Assembly (NCBI GenBank): GCA_013388855.1
Contig: JACAEM010000016.1
Coordinates: forward strand, 124,001-188,000
DNA: 64,000 nucleotides
Source of the DNA: Chloroflexota bacterium
GTDB taxonomy: Bacteria > Chloroflexota > Anaerolineae > Anaerolineales > Villigracilaceae
Direction: 5' to 3'
In this document: positions 28,190 to 38,135 of the stretch, piece by piece
Numbering within the stretch: position 1 is the first letter of the stretch
How the letters are laid out: each line of letters opens with the position of its first letter
Made by a program: the position numbers and the translations under genes
Notes under the pieces: model-generated
Seen by the model: the letters and a program-made list of their open reading frames with translations, nothing else
Databases searched by the model: none
What the model was told of the DNA's origin: nothing

Positions 28190-30337
28190 TTACATTCTGA
28201 TGGTTTGATTTGTTCTGAGCGACTCCACCGCCGCAAAGGTGGACCGGGTCACGCCGATCAGTTGCTCATAAGGAATGGGCGGTTCGCCGCCCTCGCGAAT
28301 GACTTTGGCAAAGGCTTTCCACTCCGCGACATGTCCCTTATTTTGCGTGCCTCTTTCCTCTTTCTTCCTTCCATCCCTGATGGTCTGCAGAGAAACAAAA
28401 TCATCCAAAACCGAGACCATTCCCCCGCAAAACACCTCAACCCGTTCCTTCGGGAAGGATTTGTCGCCGTTGGCGAGATAATCCACCACCCCAATCGAGC
28501 CGTCGGGGAAGGTGAAGGTCATGGAGACGTTGTCTTCGCGGTATTTGCCGCCGTCGGGCAAGGCATGTGCGTTGACGGAGACCGGCGGCGCACCGACAAG
28601 GAAAGTGATGAAATCAATGAAATGACAGGCTTCGCCGATGATGCGTCCGCCTCCGATTTCGGGGTCCTGAGTCCAGTGGTTGAGAGGAATATAACCGGCA
28701 TTGATACGATAATGGACATGAAGAGGTTCCTGACGAGCGGCAAGTGAAGCATGAAGTTGTTGGGCGAGCGGAGCGAAACGGCGATTAAAACCTACAGTTA
28801 ATAGCGATTGGCTATTGGCTTTTAGCTGCCTACCGATCACTGAGAGCTGAACAGCATTGATTGCCAGCGGTTTTTCCACGAAAACATGTTTGCCTGCTTT
28901 CAATGCTTTGACGACCAAGTCTGCGTGGGAGTCGTGGCGGGTGAGGATAGCGACAGTGTTGATGTTCGGGTCGTTAAGGATTTCATCATCAGAGGAAGCG
29001 GCGTATTGAAAGCCGAATTTCTTCCCGGCATGTTGGGCATGAAGACCGCCGGCGGAGGCGATGCCAATCAATTCGATGTCGCCGGCTTTTTTGACAGCGG
29101 GGAGCAGGACAGCGTTTGCAAAGAGACCAGCGCCGAGAACTCCCAGCGTTACCACGTTGGAAGGTTGGAACGTTGGAATATTGAGCCTGACAACCTTCGA
29201 ACTTTCCAGTGTTTCAACTCTTTCAGGATAGGTGAGCAACACGCCAAGGAAAGGCTCCTTCTTTTTTCCTGTAATCACTTCATATGCCGTTGTCGCTTTT
29301 TCGATGGGGAAACGATGGGTAATTAACGGCAAAACTTTCAACTTTCCATTTGCCATCAAGTCAACCACTGCTTGAAAGTTGCGTCCTTCCGTCCAGCGGA
29401 CATAGCCGATGGGATAATCATTGCCATTCTCTTCATAGGAGGAATCATACCGCCCCGGTCCGTAGGAACGCGAGTTGATGAAGGAGATTTCTTTTTCGTA
29501 ATAAACCTTGCGAGGGAAGGTCAGCCCAACTGCGCCGGTAGCCACAACGCGCGCACGGTCACGGGCAATGGTACCCGCCAGCTCCACGGGGTCGTTCGAG
29601 GAGGTATCGGCACAGATGAGGATCACATCGAAGCCGCGATTGGCGGTAAATGCCTGGGCGGCATCTACAGCCTGGTCGCGGCGGACAGCTTGAAGTCCGA
29701 GAGAAGAGGCGAGAGCGATCCGTCGAGGGTCAATATCGATGCCGAGCACTTTGCATCCTGCGGCTGAGGCAATCTGCGCGGTGAGGAGTCCGAGAAGTCC
29801 CATCCCAATGATCGCGACCGTCTCGCTGATCTGCGATTCGGCAAGGCGAAATCCATGCATGGCGATAGCGCCCAGAGTGGTGAATGCAGCGGATTCAAAA
29901 TCCACATTCTTCGGGAGCGGAGTGAGCAAATTACGCGGCACCACATTGTATTCGGCATGGACGGCAAAGCCGCCGCCCGCACACGCCACCCGCTGACCAA
30001 CCTTGAGTCCCTGCATATTTTTGCCAAGCGCAACGATCGTGCCAGCGGAGGAATAGCCCAGCGCCATCGGTTGGTCGAGGCGGTTGAACGCGGCTTGCAC
30101 AGTGGGAACGATGCCCTCGCGCCGCGCTTTGTCGAGGACTTGTTTGACGAGGTCGGGGCGGGAACGCGCCTTGCCAACCAGACTCTTTTCGGCAAATTCG
30201 ACCACCATGCGTTCGGTTCCCGCAGAGACCAGGCTTGCCTCCACTTTGACCAGCGCCTGTCCCTCGTGCGGGAGTGGGATGGGGACATCTTCAACGGTTG
30301 ATTTGCCGGTTTTGACGTTTTGGAGGAGTTGTTTCAT
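28190..30337 (-). CDS. Two-domain oxidoreductase: Zn-alcohol dehydrogenase domain plus Gfo/Idh/MocA domain
   Basis: VAIIGMGLLGLLTAQIASAAGCKVLGIDID Rossmann; VTLGVLGAGLFANAVLLPA second Rossmann; FVEKPLAIN, GGRIIGEACHFIDF. Confidence 0.9.
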   Translation of the reverse strand: MKQLLQNVKTGKSTVEDVPIPLPHEGQALVKVEASLVSAGTERMVVEFAEKSLVGKARSRPDLVKQVLDKARREGIVPTVQAAFNRLDQPMALGYSSAGTIVALGKNMQGLKVGQRVACAGGGFAVHAEYNVVPRNLLTPLPKNVDFESAAFTTLGAIAMHGFRLAESQISETVAIIGMGLLGLLTAQIASAAGCKVLGIDIDPRRIALASSLGLQAVRRDQAVDAAQAFTANRGFDVILICADTSSNDPVELAGTIARDRARVVATGAVGLTFPRKVYYEKEISFINSRSYGPGRYDSSYEENGNDYPIGYVRWTEGRNFQAVVDLMANGKLKVLPLITHRFPIEKATTAYEVITGKKKEPFLGVLLTYPERVETLESSKVVRLNIPTFQPSNVVTLGVLGAGLFANAVLLPAVKKAGDIELIGIASAGGLHAQHAGKKFGFQYAASSDDEILNDPNINTVAILTRHDSHADLVVKALKAGKHVFVEKPLAINAVQLSVIGRQLKANSQSLLTVGFNRRFAPLAQQLHASLAARQEPLHVHYRINAGYIPLNHWTQDPEIGGGRIIGEACHFIDFITFLVGAPPVSVNAHALPDGGKYREDNVSMTFTFPDGSIGVVDYLANGDKSFPKERVEVFCGGMVSVLDDFVSLQTIRDGRKKEERGTQNKGHVAEWKAFAKVIREGGEPPIPYEQLIGVTRSTFAAVESLRTNQTIRM
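29154..29220. repeat. TTC-AAC inverted repeat inside the CDS linker
   Basis: Coding strand gttgaaacactggaaagttcgaaggttgtcaggctcaatattccaacgttccaaccttccaacgt; resembles 21266-21313. Confidence 0.5.
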
Positions 30338-30420
30338 TGTAGTTTCATCCTAAGAGGCGGATAGAGTATACCGCAAGAAAAGCCCGGTGATATAATTCAC
30401 AAAAATGCCGCAAAGAGCGA

Positions 30421-30445
30421 AAAAGCCTTGCGAAGAGGCTTTTTT
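30421..30445 (+). terminator. Terminator-like hairpin in the 5' leader (possible attenuator)
   Basis: AAAAGCCT-TGCGAAG-AGGCTTTTTTCT between TATAAT (30391-30396) and the GTG start (30477). Confidence 0.55.
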
Positions 30446-30476
30446 CTCCAAATATGGCAAATTCAAGGAGTTTTCA

Positions 30477-31601
30477 GTGACAGATTCCCGTGTTGAAAAA
30501 TTTGCGAAAATTTTAGTTGAACATTCTGCCCGCATTGTACCCGGTGATCGCGTACTGATTGAAGCGACGACCGCCGCCGAGCCGCTGGTACGCGAGTTAT
30601 ACAGGCAAATCCTGGAAAAGGGCGGTCACCCTCATCCGATGATCGGGTTTCCCGGCATGGTACCTTTTGTTCAGGACGATCTGTACATGACCTACGCCAA
30701 TGACACGCAACTTGATTTCATTCCGACCTTTTACAAAATTGCATACGATCAGTTTGAGAGCCGCATCCGCATCCATTCCGCGACCAACACGCGCGGGACT
30801 TCAAGCTTGGATCCGCGAAAGTCACAACGGCGCAGCAAGGCGATCAGCGCCATCACCGCTTCGCAAATGAGGCGCGGCGCGGAGGGCGTGTTCAAATGGG
30901 TCACCACGCTCTATCCCACCGACGGTTATGCCCAGGATGCAGGCATGAGTTTGAAGGAGTATGAGGATTTTGTCTTCACTGCCGTCCATGCCAACGAAGA
31001 AGACCCCATCGCCTATTGGAACAGTACTGCGGCAGGTCAACAAAAGGCAATTGATTTTCTGGCAGGCAGGGATATCGTCACCCTGCGCGGTCCGAACGTG
31101 GACCTGTCGCTTTCCATCAAGGGGCGCAAGTTCATGAATTCCACCGGCATGTTTAATATGCCCGATGGTGAGATTTACACTGGACCCGTCGAAGACTCGG
31201 TCAATGGTTGGGTAAGGTTCACGTATCCCGCCATCTACGGCGGTGTGGCGGTGGAAGGCGCGGAATTGACGTTTAATCGTGGACGTGTGGAACGAGCGAC
31301 AGCCGAGAAGAATCAGGACTACCTCATCAAGATGTTGGAGTCGGATGACGGTTCACGTTATCTGGGCGAATTCGCCATCGGTACCAACTTCGACATCAAC
31401 AAGTTCACCGGCAACATCCTCTTCGACGAAAAGATCGGCGGGACGTTCCACATGGCGCTCGGCGCGGGCTACCCGGAAACGGGTTCTCACAACAAGTCCG
31501 CCATTCATTGGGACATGATCTGCGACCTGCGCACGGATTCGGAAATCCACGTGGACGGTGAGTTGTTCTATAAGAATGGGCAGTTTGTGTTTGGGAAGTA
31601 A
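30477..31601 (+). CDS. Aminopeptidase, M29 family
   Basis: FAKILVEHSARIVPGDRVLIEATTAAEPLVRELYR; NMPDGEIYTGPVEDSVNGWVRF; GSHNKSAIHWDMICDLR; SD aaggag before GTG. Confidence 0.9.
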   Translation: MTDSRVEKFAKILVEHSARIVPGDRVLIEATTAAEPLVRELYRQILEKGGHPHPMIGFPGMVPFVQDDLYMTYANDTQLDFIPTFYKIAYDQFESRIRIHSATNTRGTSSLDPRKSQRRSKAISAITASQMRRGAEGVFKWVTTLYPTDGYAQDAGMSLKEYEDFVFTAVHANEEDPIAYWNSTAAGQQKAIDFLAGRDIVTLRGPNVDLSLSIKGRKFMNSTGMFNMPDGEIYTGPVEDSVNGWVRFTYPAIYGGVAVEGAELTFNRGRVERATAEKNQDYLIKMLESDDGSRYLGEFAIGTNFDINKFTGNILFDEKIGGTFHMALGAGYPETGSHNKSAIHWDMICDLRTDSEIHVDGELFYKNGQFVFGK

Positions 31602-31628
31602 GTTTGCAAATCCGCAGATTTAAATGGT

Positions 31629-31670
31629 TGAAGGTTGAGGAAAAGTAGAATCCTCGACCTTCTTCTTTTT
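31629..31670 (+). terminator. Rho-independent terminator
   Basis: gaaggttgagga...tcctcgaccttc-ttcttttt. Confidence 0.75.
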
Positions 31671-31706
31671 AACTTGCAAGCTTTTCAACTTTCCAACGTA
31701 TGCACT

Positions 31707-32054
31707 CTAATAGAACCCAACCGATGTATCCACCTTGCGCGCATACTCGTCTATCCCACCGCGCACATTGAAGACATTCTTCCAGCCTTGCTGCGCCAGC
31801 CACATCGTGACCTGCGTACTGCGATTGCCATGATGACACAGCACATAGACCGGGATATTTTGCGCCCTCACGTTCTCAGACAACGCAGCCGTACCGGAAT
31901 GCGCCAGGCGACTCAGCGGCGTGACCTCGAGTCGGGCATCCGTTATTTTCGCGCGGTTCAGTTCTTCAGGTTCGCGCACATCCAGAAGGATAAATTTATC
32001 TTCGGATCTCAGCTTTTCGGCCAGTTCATTGACAGTAATTTCAGGGAACATCAT
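31707..32054 (-). CDS. Rhodanese-like domain protein
   Basis: LLDVREPEEL, YVLCHHGNRSTQVTMWLAQQGWKNVFNVRGGIDEYA. Confidence 0.92.
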   Translation of the reverse strand: MMFPEITVNELAEKLRSEDKFILLDVREPEELNRAKITDARLEVTPLSRLAHSGTAALSENVRAQNIPVYVLCHHGNRSTQVTMWLAQQGWKNVFNVRGGIDEYARKVDTSVGFY

Positions 32055-34192
32055 TCCAGCGCTTTCACATACAACCGTTCAACATATTCCTTCACCATGC
32101 GGCGCGTGGAAAATTGCGGGATGTTCGTCTTCAAGTTATCCTTGATGCGCGCGACCCACTCATGGGAGATCTCCTTCGGGTCACGATTATAGAACAATGG
32201 GATGATCTCATTTTCGAGTGTGGCATACAAACTTTCCGCATCCTGCGCATCCTGAACGCTTTGCGATTCCAGCTGACGATCCTCACCAATCGACCAGCCA
32301 TTCCTGCCGTTATACGCTTCCCGCCACCAGCCATCCAACACAGAAAAGTTCAACGCGCCGTTGAGCGCGGCTTTCATGCCGGATGTGCCGCTCGCCTCGT
32401 ATGGACGACGGGGTGTGTTCATCCACACATCCACGCCCTGGACAAGATAACGCGCCAGATTCATATCATAATCTTCGATGAAGACAATGCGTCCGCCCGT
32501 TTCCGCGCGCTTGACCTGGCGATAGACCTGTTGGATCAACTGCTTGCCCGGCTCATCAGCGGGATGCGCCTTTCCAGCAAAGATGATCTGCACCGGCATG
32601 TTCGGGCGGTTGACGATATTCAACAACCGCTCGACATCTGTCAGGATAAGGCTGGCGCGTTTGTACGTGGCAAAGCGGCGGGCAAACCCGATTGTCAGAG
32701 CGTAAGGATTGATCAACACACCCGAGGAGACCACCTGCACCGGGTGAAAACCGCCCACTGTCCATCGGTCACGGACGCGTTCACGCAGGTAAAAGGACAG
32801 CTTGCGTTTAAGATGCAGACGTACCGCCCATAATTCATTATCGGGGATGGCATCCACCTTTTTCCACATCTCAGGCTCATCGAGATGGTCGTACCAATCA
32901 GCACCCAAATACTGGCTCAGCAAAACGTACAAACGCCGCGCCATCCAATTCGAAACATGGACTCCGTTTGTCACATGCGTAATCGGAACCTCATCTTCCT
33001 CTCCATCGGGCCACAGCGAATGCCACATCTGGCGTGAGACCCGTCCGTGCAATTCAGAAACGGCATTGCGTCCATCTGAATTGCGCAGGGCAAGCACACC
33101 CATGCTGAATGTCTCGCCTTGCGGCATGTGATGACGCGCCAGATCGAAAAGTTGGTCGCGGGAAATGTTCAACTGAGGCCAGAATCCCGCCAGATATTTC
33201 TCAATCAGCCAGAGCGGGAATTCATCGTTCCCCGCCGGGACCGGCGTGTGCGTGGTAAAGACGTTCTGTCTGCGTGTCTTTTCAAGCGCTTGCTCAAGCG
33301 TATCGCCGCCTGCGACATATTCACGCGCGCGTTCCAGGGTCAGGAATGCGGCATGCCCCTCGTTCATATGCCAGACTGAGGGATTGTATCCCAATGCTCG
33401 CAACGCGCGCACACCACCCACGCCCAGCAGCAACTCTTGCATTACGCGGCGGTCAAGGTCCGACCAATAGAGGCGGGCGGTCAAATTTTTATCGAAATCA
33501 GAATTCGGATCCAGATTGGAATCGAGCAAGTACAGCGGGACGCGTCCCACGCGGATCTCCCACAGCCCCAGGGTCACGAAACGGTCGGGAAATTCCACCT
33601 CCACTGTGAGGCGATTGCCGTGGTCATCCATCACAGGAAGCGCGGGCAGGTTGTGAAAATCCAGCACATTGTTGAGCGCTTCCTGCCAGCCATCTTCACT
33701 GAGACGCTGGGAAAAGTACCCCTGCGCGTACATGAAGCCGACCGCAGTCAGCGGCAAGCCAAGGTCGCTTGCCTCCTTGAGATGATCGCCGGCAAGAACA
33801 CCAAGCCCGCCAGAATAGATCGGGAGCGTTTCGTGCAGACCAAATTCCATCGAGAAATAAGCAATGGGTCTGCCAATCAACCTGGGATGAGACTGACTTA
33901 TCCATGTTGTCTTCTGATTCATGTACGAATCAAAATTGGCAAACATACGGTCATAGAGCGCGAGATATTCAGCATCCTTCGAGGCCAGATCAAGCCGCGA
34001 ACGATCCACTTCGCGCAGGAGCCGGATTGGGTTATGACCCAGTCGCTCCCAAAGATCATAGTCAAGCCTGCCAAAAATCCGCTGCGACTCCGGCTGCCAG
34101 GTCCACCACAAGTTGTACGCTAATTCGCTCAAGCGGGCAATCCGCTTGGGTAAATCGAAACCATCGGGCAATTGAGTACGGAAAGTATTCAT
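32051..34192 (-). CDS. glgP: Alpha-glucan (glycogen) phosphorylase
   Basis: YFSMEFGLHETLPIYSGGLGVLAGDHLKEASDLGLPL; NTPRRPYEASGTSGMKAALNGALNFSVLDGWW. Confidence 0.93.
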   Translation of the reverse strand: MNTFRTQLPDGFDLPKRIARLSELAYNLWWTWQPESQRIFGRLDYDLWERLGHNPIRLLREVDRSRLDLASKDAEYLALYDRMFANFDSYMNQKTTWISQSHPRLIGRPIAYFSMEFGLHETLPIYSGGLGVLAGDHLKEASDLGLPLTAVGFMYAQGYFSQRLSEDGWQEALNNVLDFHNLPALPVMDDHGNRLTVEVEFPDRFVTLGLWEIRVGRVPLYLLDSNLDPNSDFDKNLTARLYWSDLDRRVMQELLLGVGGVRALRALGYNPSVWHMNEGHAAFLTLERAREYVAGGDTLEQALEKTRRQNVFTTHTPVPAGNDEFPLWLIEKYLAGFWPQLNISRDQLFDLARHHMPQGETFSMGVLALRNSDGRNAVSELHGRVSRQMWHSLWPDGEEDEVPITHVTNGVHVSNWMARRLYVLLSQYLGADWYDHLDEPEMWKKVDAIPDNELWAVRLHLKRKLSFYLRERVRDRWTVGGFHPVQVVSSGVLINPYALTIGFARRFATYKRASLILTDVERLLNIVNRPNMPVQIIFAGKAHPADEPGKQLIQQVYRQVKRAETGGRIVFIEDYDMNLARYLVQGVDVWMNTPRRPYEASGTSGMKAALNGALNFSVLDGWWREAYNGRNGWSIGEDRQLESQSVQDAQDAESLYATLENEIIPLFYNRDPKEISHEWVARIKDNLKTNIPQFSTRRMVKEYVERLYVKALE

Positions 34193-34264
34193 AGCGGGCA
34201 ATCATACCAAATTTTCAGGATTCGGAATGAACGATGTAACCTGAAACAGGATTACAATGAATTT

Positions 34265-35002
34265 ATGACTCACGTCCAGCTTTTCATTACCTGTCTCGTC
34301 GATTCTTTCTACCCGCAAACGGGAGAGGCAATGGTGGACATTTTCCACCGCCTTGGCATCGCCGTGGACTTCGTTCCCGATCAGACTTGCTGCGGACAAC
34401 CAAACTTCAATGCCGGGTTACGAACCGAAGCGCGCGCCATTGCACAGCACACCATTCGTGTCTTTGAAAAAACGACCGGTGACATCGTGATGCCATCCGG
34501 TTCGTGCGCGCACATGATCAAGCATAACTATCCTGAACTTTTTGCGGATGATCCTGCCTGGCTGGCGCGTGCGCAAGATCTGGGCAAACGCGTCTTTGAA
34601 TTTACCGAATACCTCGTGGACTATCTCGGCATCATCGACGTGGGCGCCCAATGGAACGGGACTCTCACCTATCATCCATCCTGTCACATCTCGCGCGGCA
34701 TGCACATCGACCGTCAACCGCGCGCCCTGCTGGCAAACGTGAGAGGCGCTCGGATTGTAGACCTGCCCCATGCTGAGGAATGCTGCGGCTTTGGCGGCAT
34801 CTTTTCGATAGAACACCCCGAACTTTCCGCGGAGTGGTTGAAACGCAAGGTCAGCAATCTGGAAATGAGCGGAGCCCCCACACTGGTCGTTGCGGAAGCG
34901 GGTTGCCTCATGCATCTTGCAGGCGGTTTGCACCGGCAGAAAAAACAACAGCGCGTCATCCACATCGCGGAAGTGCTTGCGAACCGGGGAGGTAAGCAAT
35001 GA
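34265..35002 (+). CDS. lutA: Lactate-utilization Fe-S protein A (cysteine-rich, LutA/YkgE family)
   Basis: TCCGQPNFNAG; YHPSCHISRGM; EECCGFGG. Confidence 0.88.
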   Translation: MTHVQLFITCLVDSFYPQTGEAMVDIFHRLGIAVDFVPDQTCCGQPNFNAGLRTEARAIAQHTIRVFEKTTGDIVMPSGSCAHMIKHNYPELFADDPAWLARAQDLGKRVFEFTEYLVDYLGIIDVGAQWNGTLTYHPSCHISRGMHIDRQPRALLANVRGARIVDLPHAEECCGFGGIFSIEHPELSAEWLKRKVSNLEMSGAPTLVVAEAGCLMHLAGGLHRQKKQQRVIHIAEVLANRGGKQ

Positions 35003-36987
35003 CCAATCCATTCCGCGCCCATATCCGCCAATCGCTGGCAAATGAAGCGCTCCAAATCGCACTGGACGCGAACGCCGAACGCCGCGTGCACGGGCGTATC
35101 GCTGCCTTCGCCTCCCTGCCCGATTGGAAGGATCGACGTAATCAGGCTCATGCCATCCGCGCCGATGTGATCGAACATCTCGATAGGTACCTCGAAACAT
35201 TCATCTTCAATGCACGGAATAATGGAATTACCGTTCACCGCGCCAAAGATGCAGCGGAGGCAATTAATATTTTCACAAACATCATACGGGCGCGTCATGA
35301 CGCGCCCGTATTGATCGCCAAATCCAAATCCATGGTCTCGGAGGAACTCGACCTCAACCGCGCACTCGAATCCAAAGGAATACGCGTTGTCGAGACCGAC
35401 CTCGGCGAATACATCGTCCAATTGCGCGGCGAAAAACCGGCGCACATCATCACCCCTGCTGTGCACCTGCGCCGGCAGGAAGTCGGTCAACTCTTCCACG
35501 AGAAATTAAGCGAGCCGTACACCGAAGATATTCCCACGCTTGTCAACGCAGCGCGCAGGGTTTTGCGTGAGGTCTTTCTCACCGCTGATATTGGCGTCAG
35601 CGGCGTGAACTTTGGTATCGCCGATACGGGCGGCATCTGCATCGTCACCAACGAAGGCAATGGGCGCATGGTTACCACCTTGCCGCCGGTCCACATCGCC
35701 TTGATGGGCATGGAACGCCTCGTCCGCAATTTCGATGACCTCGCCATCATGCTCTCGCTGCTCCCCCGCTCCGCCACCGGGCAAAAGCTCAGCGTCTACA
35801 CCCAGATCATCCACCAGCCGCTCGACGGTCAACAGCGTCACATCCTTCTCCTCGATAACGGACGTACCAGACTTCGCAGTTCACCCCTTAAAGAGTCACT
35901 GTATTGCATTCGCTGTGGTTCATGTCTCAATGCCTGTCCCGTCTTCCGCGAGATTGGCGGGCATGCTTATGTTGGGAAAAATGGCGCACTCTCGCCATAC
36001 TCTGGGCCCATCGGCTCGGTCATCTCGGCGGGTTTGTTCGGCAGCAATTTCATCCCGCTTGCCCAAGCATCGTCTCTGTGCGGCGCATGCAAAGACGCCT
36101 GCCCCGTGGACATCGATCTGCCGAAGTTGTTGACGCGGGTACGAGCGGGGCAATCTCCACTCTCGACTTCCCCATCCTCGCCACACGGGCTTTCGACGCT
36201 TTCCACTATTTTTCTGCGGATATACGGACGCGTCGCGACTCACCCAAAGCTGTTTGCCATATCGCAGCGTTTCGCCGCGCTGGGAACGCGTCTGGTTTCC
36301 CCGTTCTCGGCAATGGTTCGTTTACCGGCGTTCACAGGCTGGGGCTACAGCAAGGACTTGCCGCGCTTCGCATCCAAGCCATTTCGAGCACAGTTTCATC
36401 GCCGAGAGGTAAAAACAGCGAGGAAACTTGAAAAGATTATTCGCAAAACGGTTGAATCAATCCCCGAAACCCCGATTTCCAATTCCCGAACGGAACAATT
36501 CATCACAGAGCTGACCGCTGTTGGCGGGCATCTCACACGAACAAGCGCGAATGAGCTAACCGAGAAAGTCATCGAACTTCTCAAATCCCGCGATGTCAAC
36601 CACATTCACCTCGAACCCAATGTTTTGGATGAGAATGCCCTCCAACAAGCAGGGATTACTGTCAGCCACGCGTCGAATCCCGCGACCCGCGTCGGTGTGA
36701 CAAAAGCTCTTTGCGGGGTGGCAGATACCGGGTCCGTGCTGGAAGCGGATGGCGAGGGAGGCAAGATCCATGCCTCGCTGCTGCCCGAACTCCACATCGC
36801 GGTTCTGCACAAATCTGACATCCTTCCATCCCTTATCGACGCGCTCCCCCTCACACGCCAGAAAAAGTCCACCGTCGTTATCACCGGTCCCTCACGGACA
36901 GGCGACATCGAAATGTCCCTCACCATTGGGGTGCATGGTCCGAGCGAGGTGCATGTCTTTCTCGTTGACGATTCAAATTCTCAATGA
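34999..36987 (+). CDS. LutB-LutC fusion: LUD domain + two 4Fe-4S clusters + C-terminal LUD domain
   Basis: YCIRCGSCLNACPVFREIGG; SLCGACKDACPVDIDLPKLL; C-terminal GVADTGSVLEADGEGG...VVITGPSRTGDIEMSLTIGVHGPSEVHVFLVD. Confidence 0.85.
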   Translation: MTNPFRAHIRQSLANEALQIALDANAERRVHGRIAAFASLPDWKDRRNQAHAIRADVIEHLDRYLETFIFNARNNGITVHRAKDAAEAINIFTNIIRARHDAPVLIAKSKSMVSEELDLNRALESKGIRVVETDLGEYIVQLRGEKPAHIITPAVHLRRQEVGQLFHEKLSEPYTEDIPTLVNAARRVLREVFLTADIGVSGVNFGIADTGGICIVTNEGNGRMVTTLPPVHIALMGMERLVRNFDDLAIMLSLLPRSATGQKLSVYTQIIHQPLDGQQRHILLLDNGRTRLRSSPLKESLYCIRCGSCLNACPVFREIGGHAYVGKNGALSPYSGPIGSVISAGLFGSNFIPLAQASSLCGACKDACPVDIDLPKLLTRVRAGQSPLSTSPSSPHGLSTLSTIFLRIYGRVATHPKLFAISQRFAALGTRLVSPFSAMVRLPAFTGWGYSKDLPRFASKPFRAQFHRREVKTARKLEKIIRKTVESIPETPISNSRTEQFITELTAVGGHLTRTSANELTEKVIELLKSRDVNHIHLEPNVLDENALQQAGITVSHASNPATRVGVTKALCGVADTGSVLEADGEGGKIHASLLPELHIAVLHKSDILPSLIDALPLTRQKKSTVVITGPSRTGDIEMSLTIGVHGPSEVHVFLVDDSNSQ

Positions 36988-36993
36988 TACAAT
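36965..36993 (+). promoter_or_regulatory. Sigma70-like promoter for tRNA-Glu, overlapping the end of the LutBC gene
   Basis: TTGACG-N17-TACAAT, 17 nt before the tRNA. Confidence 0.65.
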
Positions 36994-37010
36994 CCCGCCC
37001 GCAATTAGAC

Positions 37011-37083
37011 GCCCCCATCGTCTAGCGGCCCAGGACGGAGCCCTCTCAAGGCTCAAACCGGAGTTCGAGTCTCCGTGGGGGCA
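37011..37083 (+). tRNA. tRNA-Glu(CTC)
   Basis: GCCCCCATCGTCTAGCGGCCCAGGACGGAGCCCTCTCAAGGCTCAAACCGGAGTTCGAGTCTCCGTGGGGGCA; loop CTCTCAA. Confidence 0.93.
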
Positions 37084-37088
37084 CTTTT

Positions 37089-37129
37089 GTGACAGTCACC
37101 TTACCTTATAGGGTGGCTGTCACTTTTTT
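37089..37129 (+). terminator. Rho-independent terminator after tRNA-Glu
   Basis: gtgacagtcacc...gggtggctgtcac-tttttt. Confidence 0.85.
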
Positions 37130-37137
37130 GGAACATA

Positions 37138-38058
37138 ATGAAAACAACATCTTCTTATTCGCGCGGCTATCTCATCGCGCTTGTCGCCACCATTTTGTGG
37201 TCAACAACGGGACCCTTGATCAGCTATCTCAGCAGGACTTACGCCCTGCCGTCGCTTGTCCTTGCCTTCTGGCGTGACTTGTTCGTTTCGTTCGGCATGT
37301 TGGCAGGACTGCTTCTATTCAGCCGTTCACGCTTTCATTTGGATCGTTCGCAGTGGAAGTTCATGGTTTTTTATGGGCTGACGCTGGCGATCTTCAACTC
37401 CATGTGGACATTCTCGGTTCAATACAATGGGGCGGCGGTCGCCACAGTGCTGGCATTCTCTTCCCCGACAATGACCGCGATCCTGAGCCGCCTCGTGTAC
37501 AAGGAAAAGGTTGGCTGGATCAAGGTCATCTCCATTGGGTTGAGCCTCATCGGCCTGGTATTCGTCTCCGGCGCACAGGACCCGGCAACATGGCAACTCA
37601 ATGCGGCAGGAATCCTGTTCGGTCTGTTGACCGGTTTCTTTTTCGGGGTTTACAACCTGCAAGGCAAACATGCCTCCGATGCGCACATTGACTCATGGAC
37701 TGCTCTGCTCTATTCCTTTGCCGTTGCCACATTCTTCCTGTTCTTCTTCAATATCGGCATGGATATAGCTTCAGGCAAACCGCTCTTTACGGATATGCTC
37801 TGGCTGGGAGATTCGGTGAAAGGCTGGGGCATTCTCTTCTTCCTCGGTGTCGCTCCCACTCTCGGCGGATTTGGGTTGTACACCATGAGCATGCGCTTCA
37901 TCCCCGCTACGACCGCAAACTTGATCGCCACATTGGAACCGGTCATGACCGCAGTGTGGGCGTATTTCTTCCTGAGTGAAATGCTAGCAGGCAGTCAACT
38001 TTTCGGTGGTCTGTTGATCATCGTGGGTGTTATCATCTTGCGAGCAAGTGAAAAATAA
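37138..38058 (+). CDS. EamA/DMT-family transporter
   Basis: Ten hydrophobic segments; C-terminal TTANLIATLEPVMTAVWAYFFLSEML. Confidence 0.88.
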   Translation: MKTTSSYSRGYLIALVATILWSTTGPLISYLSRTYALPSLVLAFWRDLFVSFGMLAGLLLFSRSRFHLDRSQWKFMVFYGLTLAIFNSMWTFSVQYNGAAVATVLAFSSPTMTAILSRLVYKEKVGWIKVISIGLSLIGLVFVSGAQDPATWQLNAAGILFGLLTGFFFGVYNLQGKHASDAHIDSWTALLYSFAVATFFLFFFNIGMDIASGKPLFTDMLWLGDSVKGWGILFFLGVAPTLGGFGLYTMSMRFIPATTANLIATLEPVMTAVWAYFFLSEMLAGSQLFGGLLIIVGVIILRASEK

Positions 38059-38135
38059 TCGATTCAACCGCCTCGAAGGTTTATGAGACTCAACAATATC
38101 TCTCAAATAGACCTTCAGGACGTTCTTTGGAGAAA

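Noticed and set aside
38059-38135. Possible preQ1 riboswitch before the queuosine precursor transporter
   Set aside because: Conserved preQ1 aptamer sequence not recognised in this 77-nt gap.
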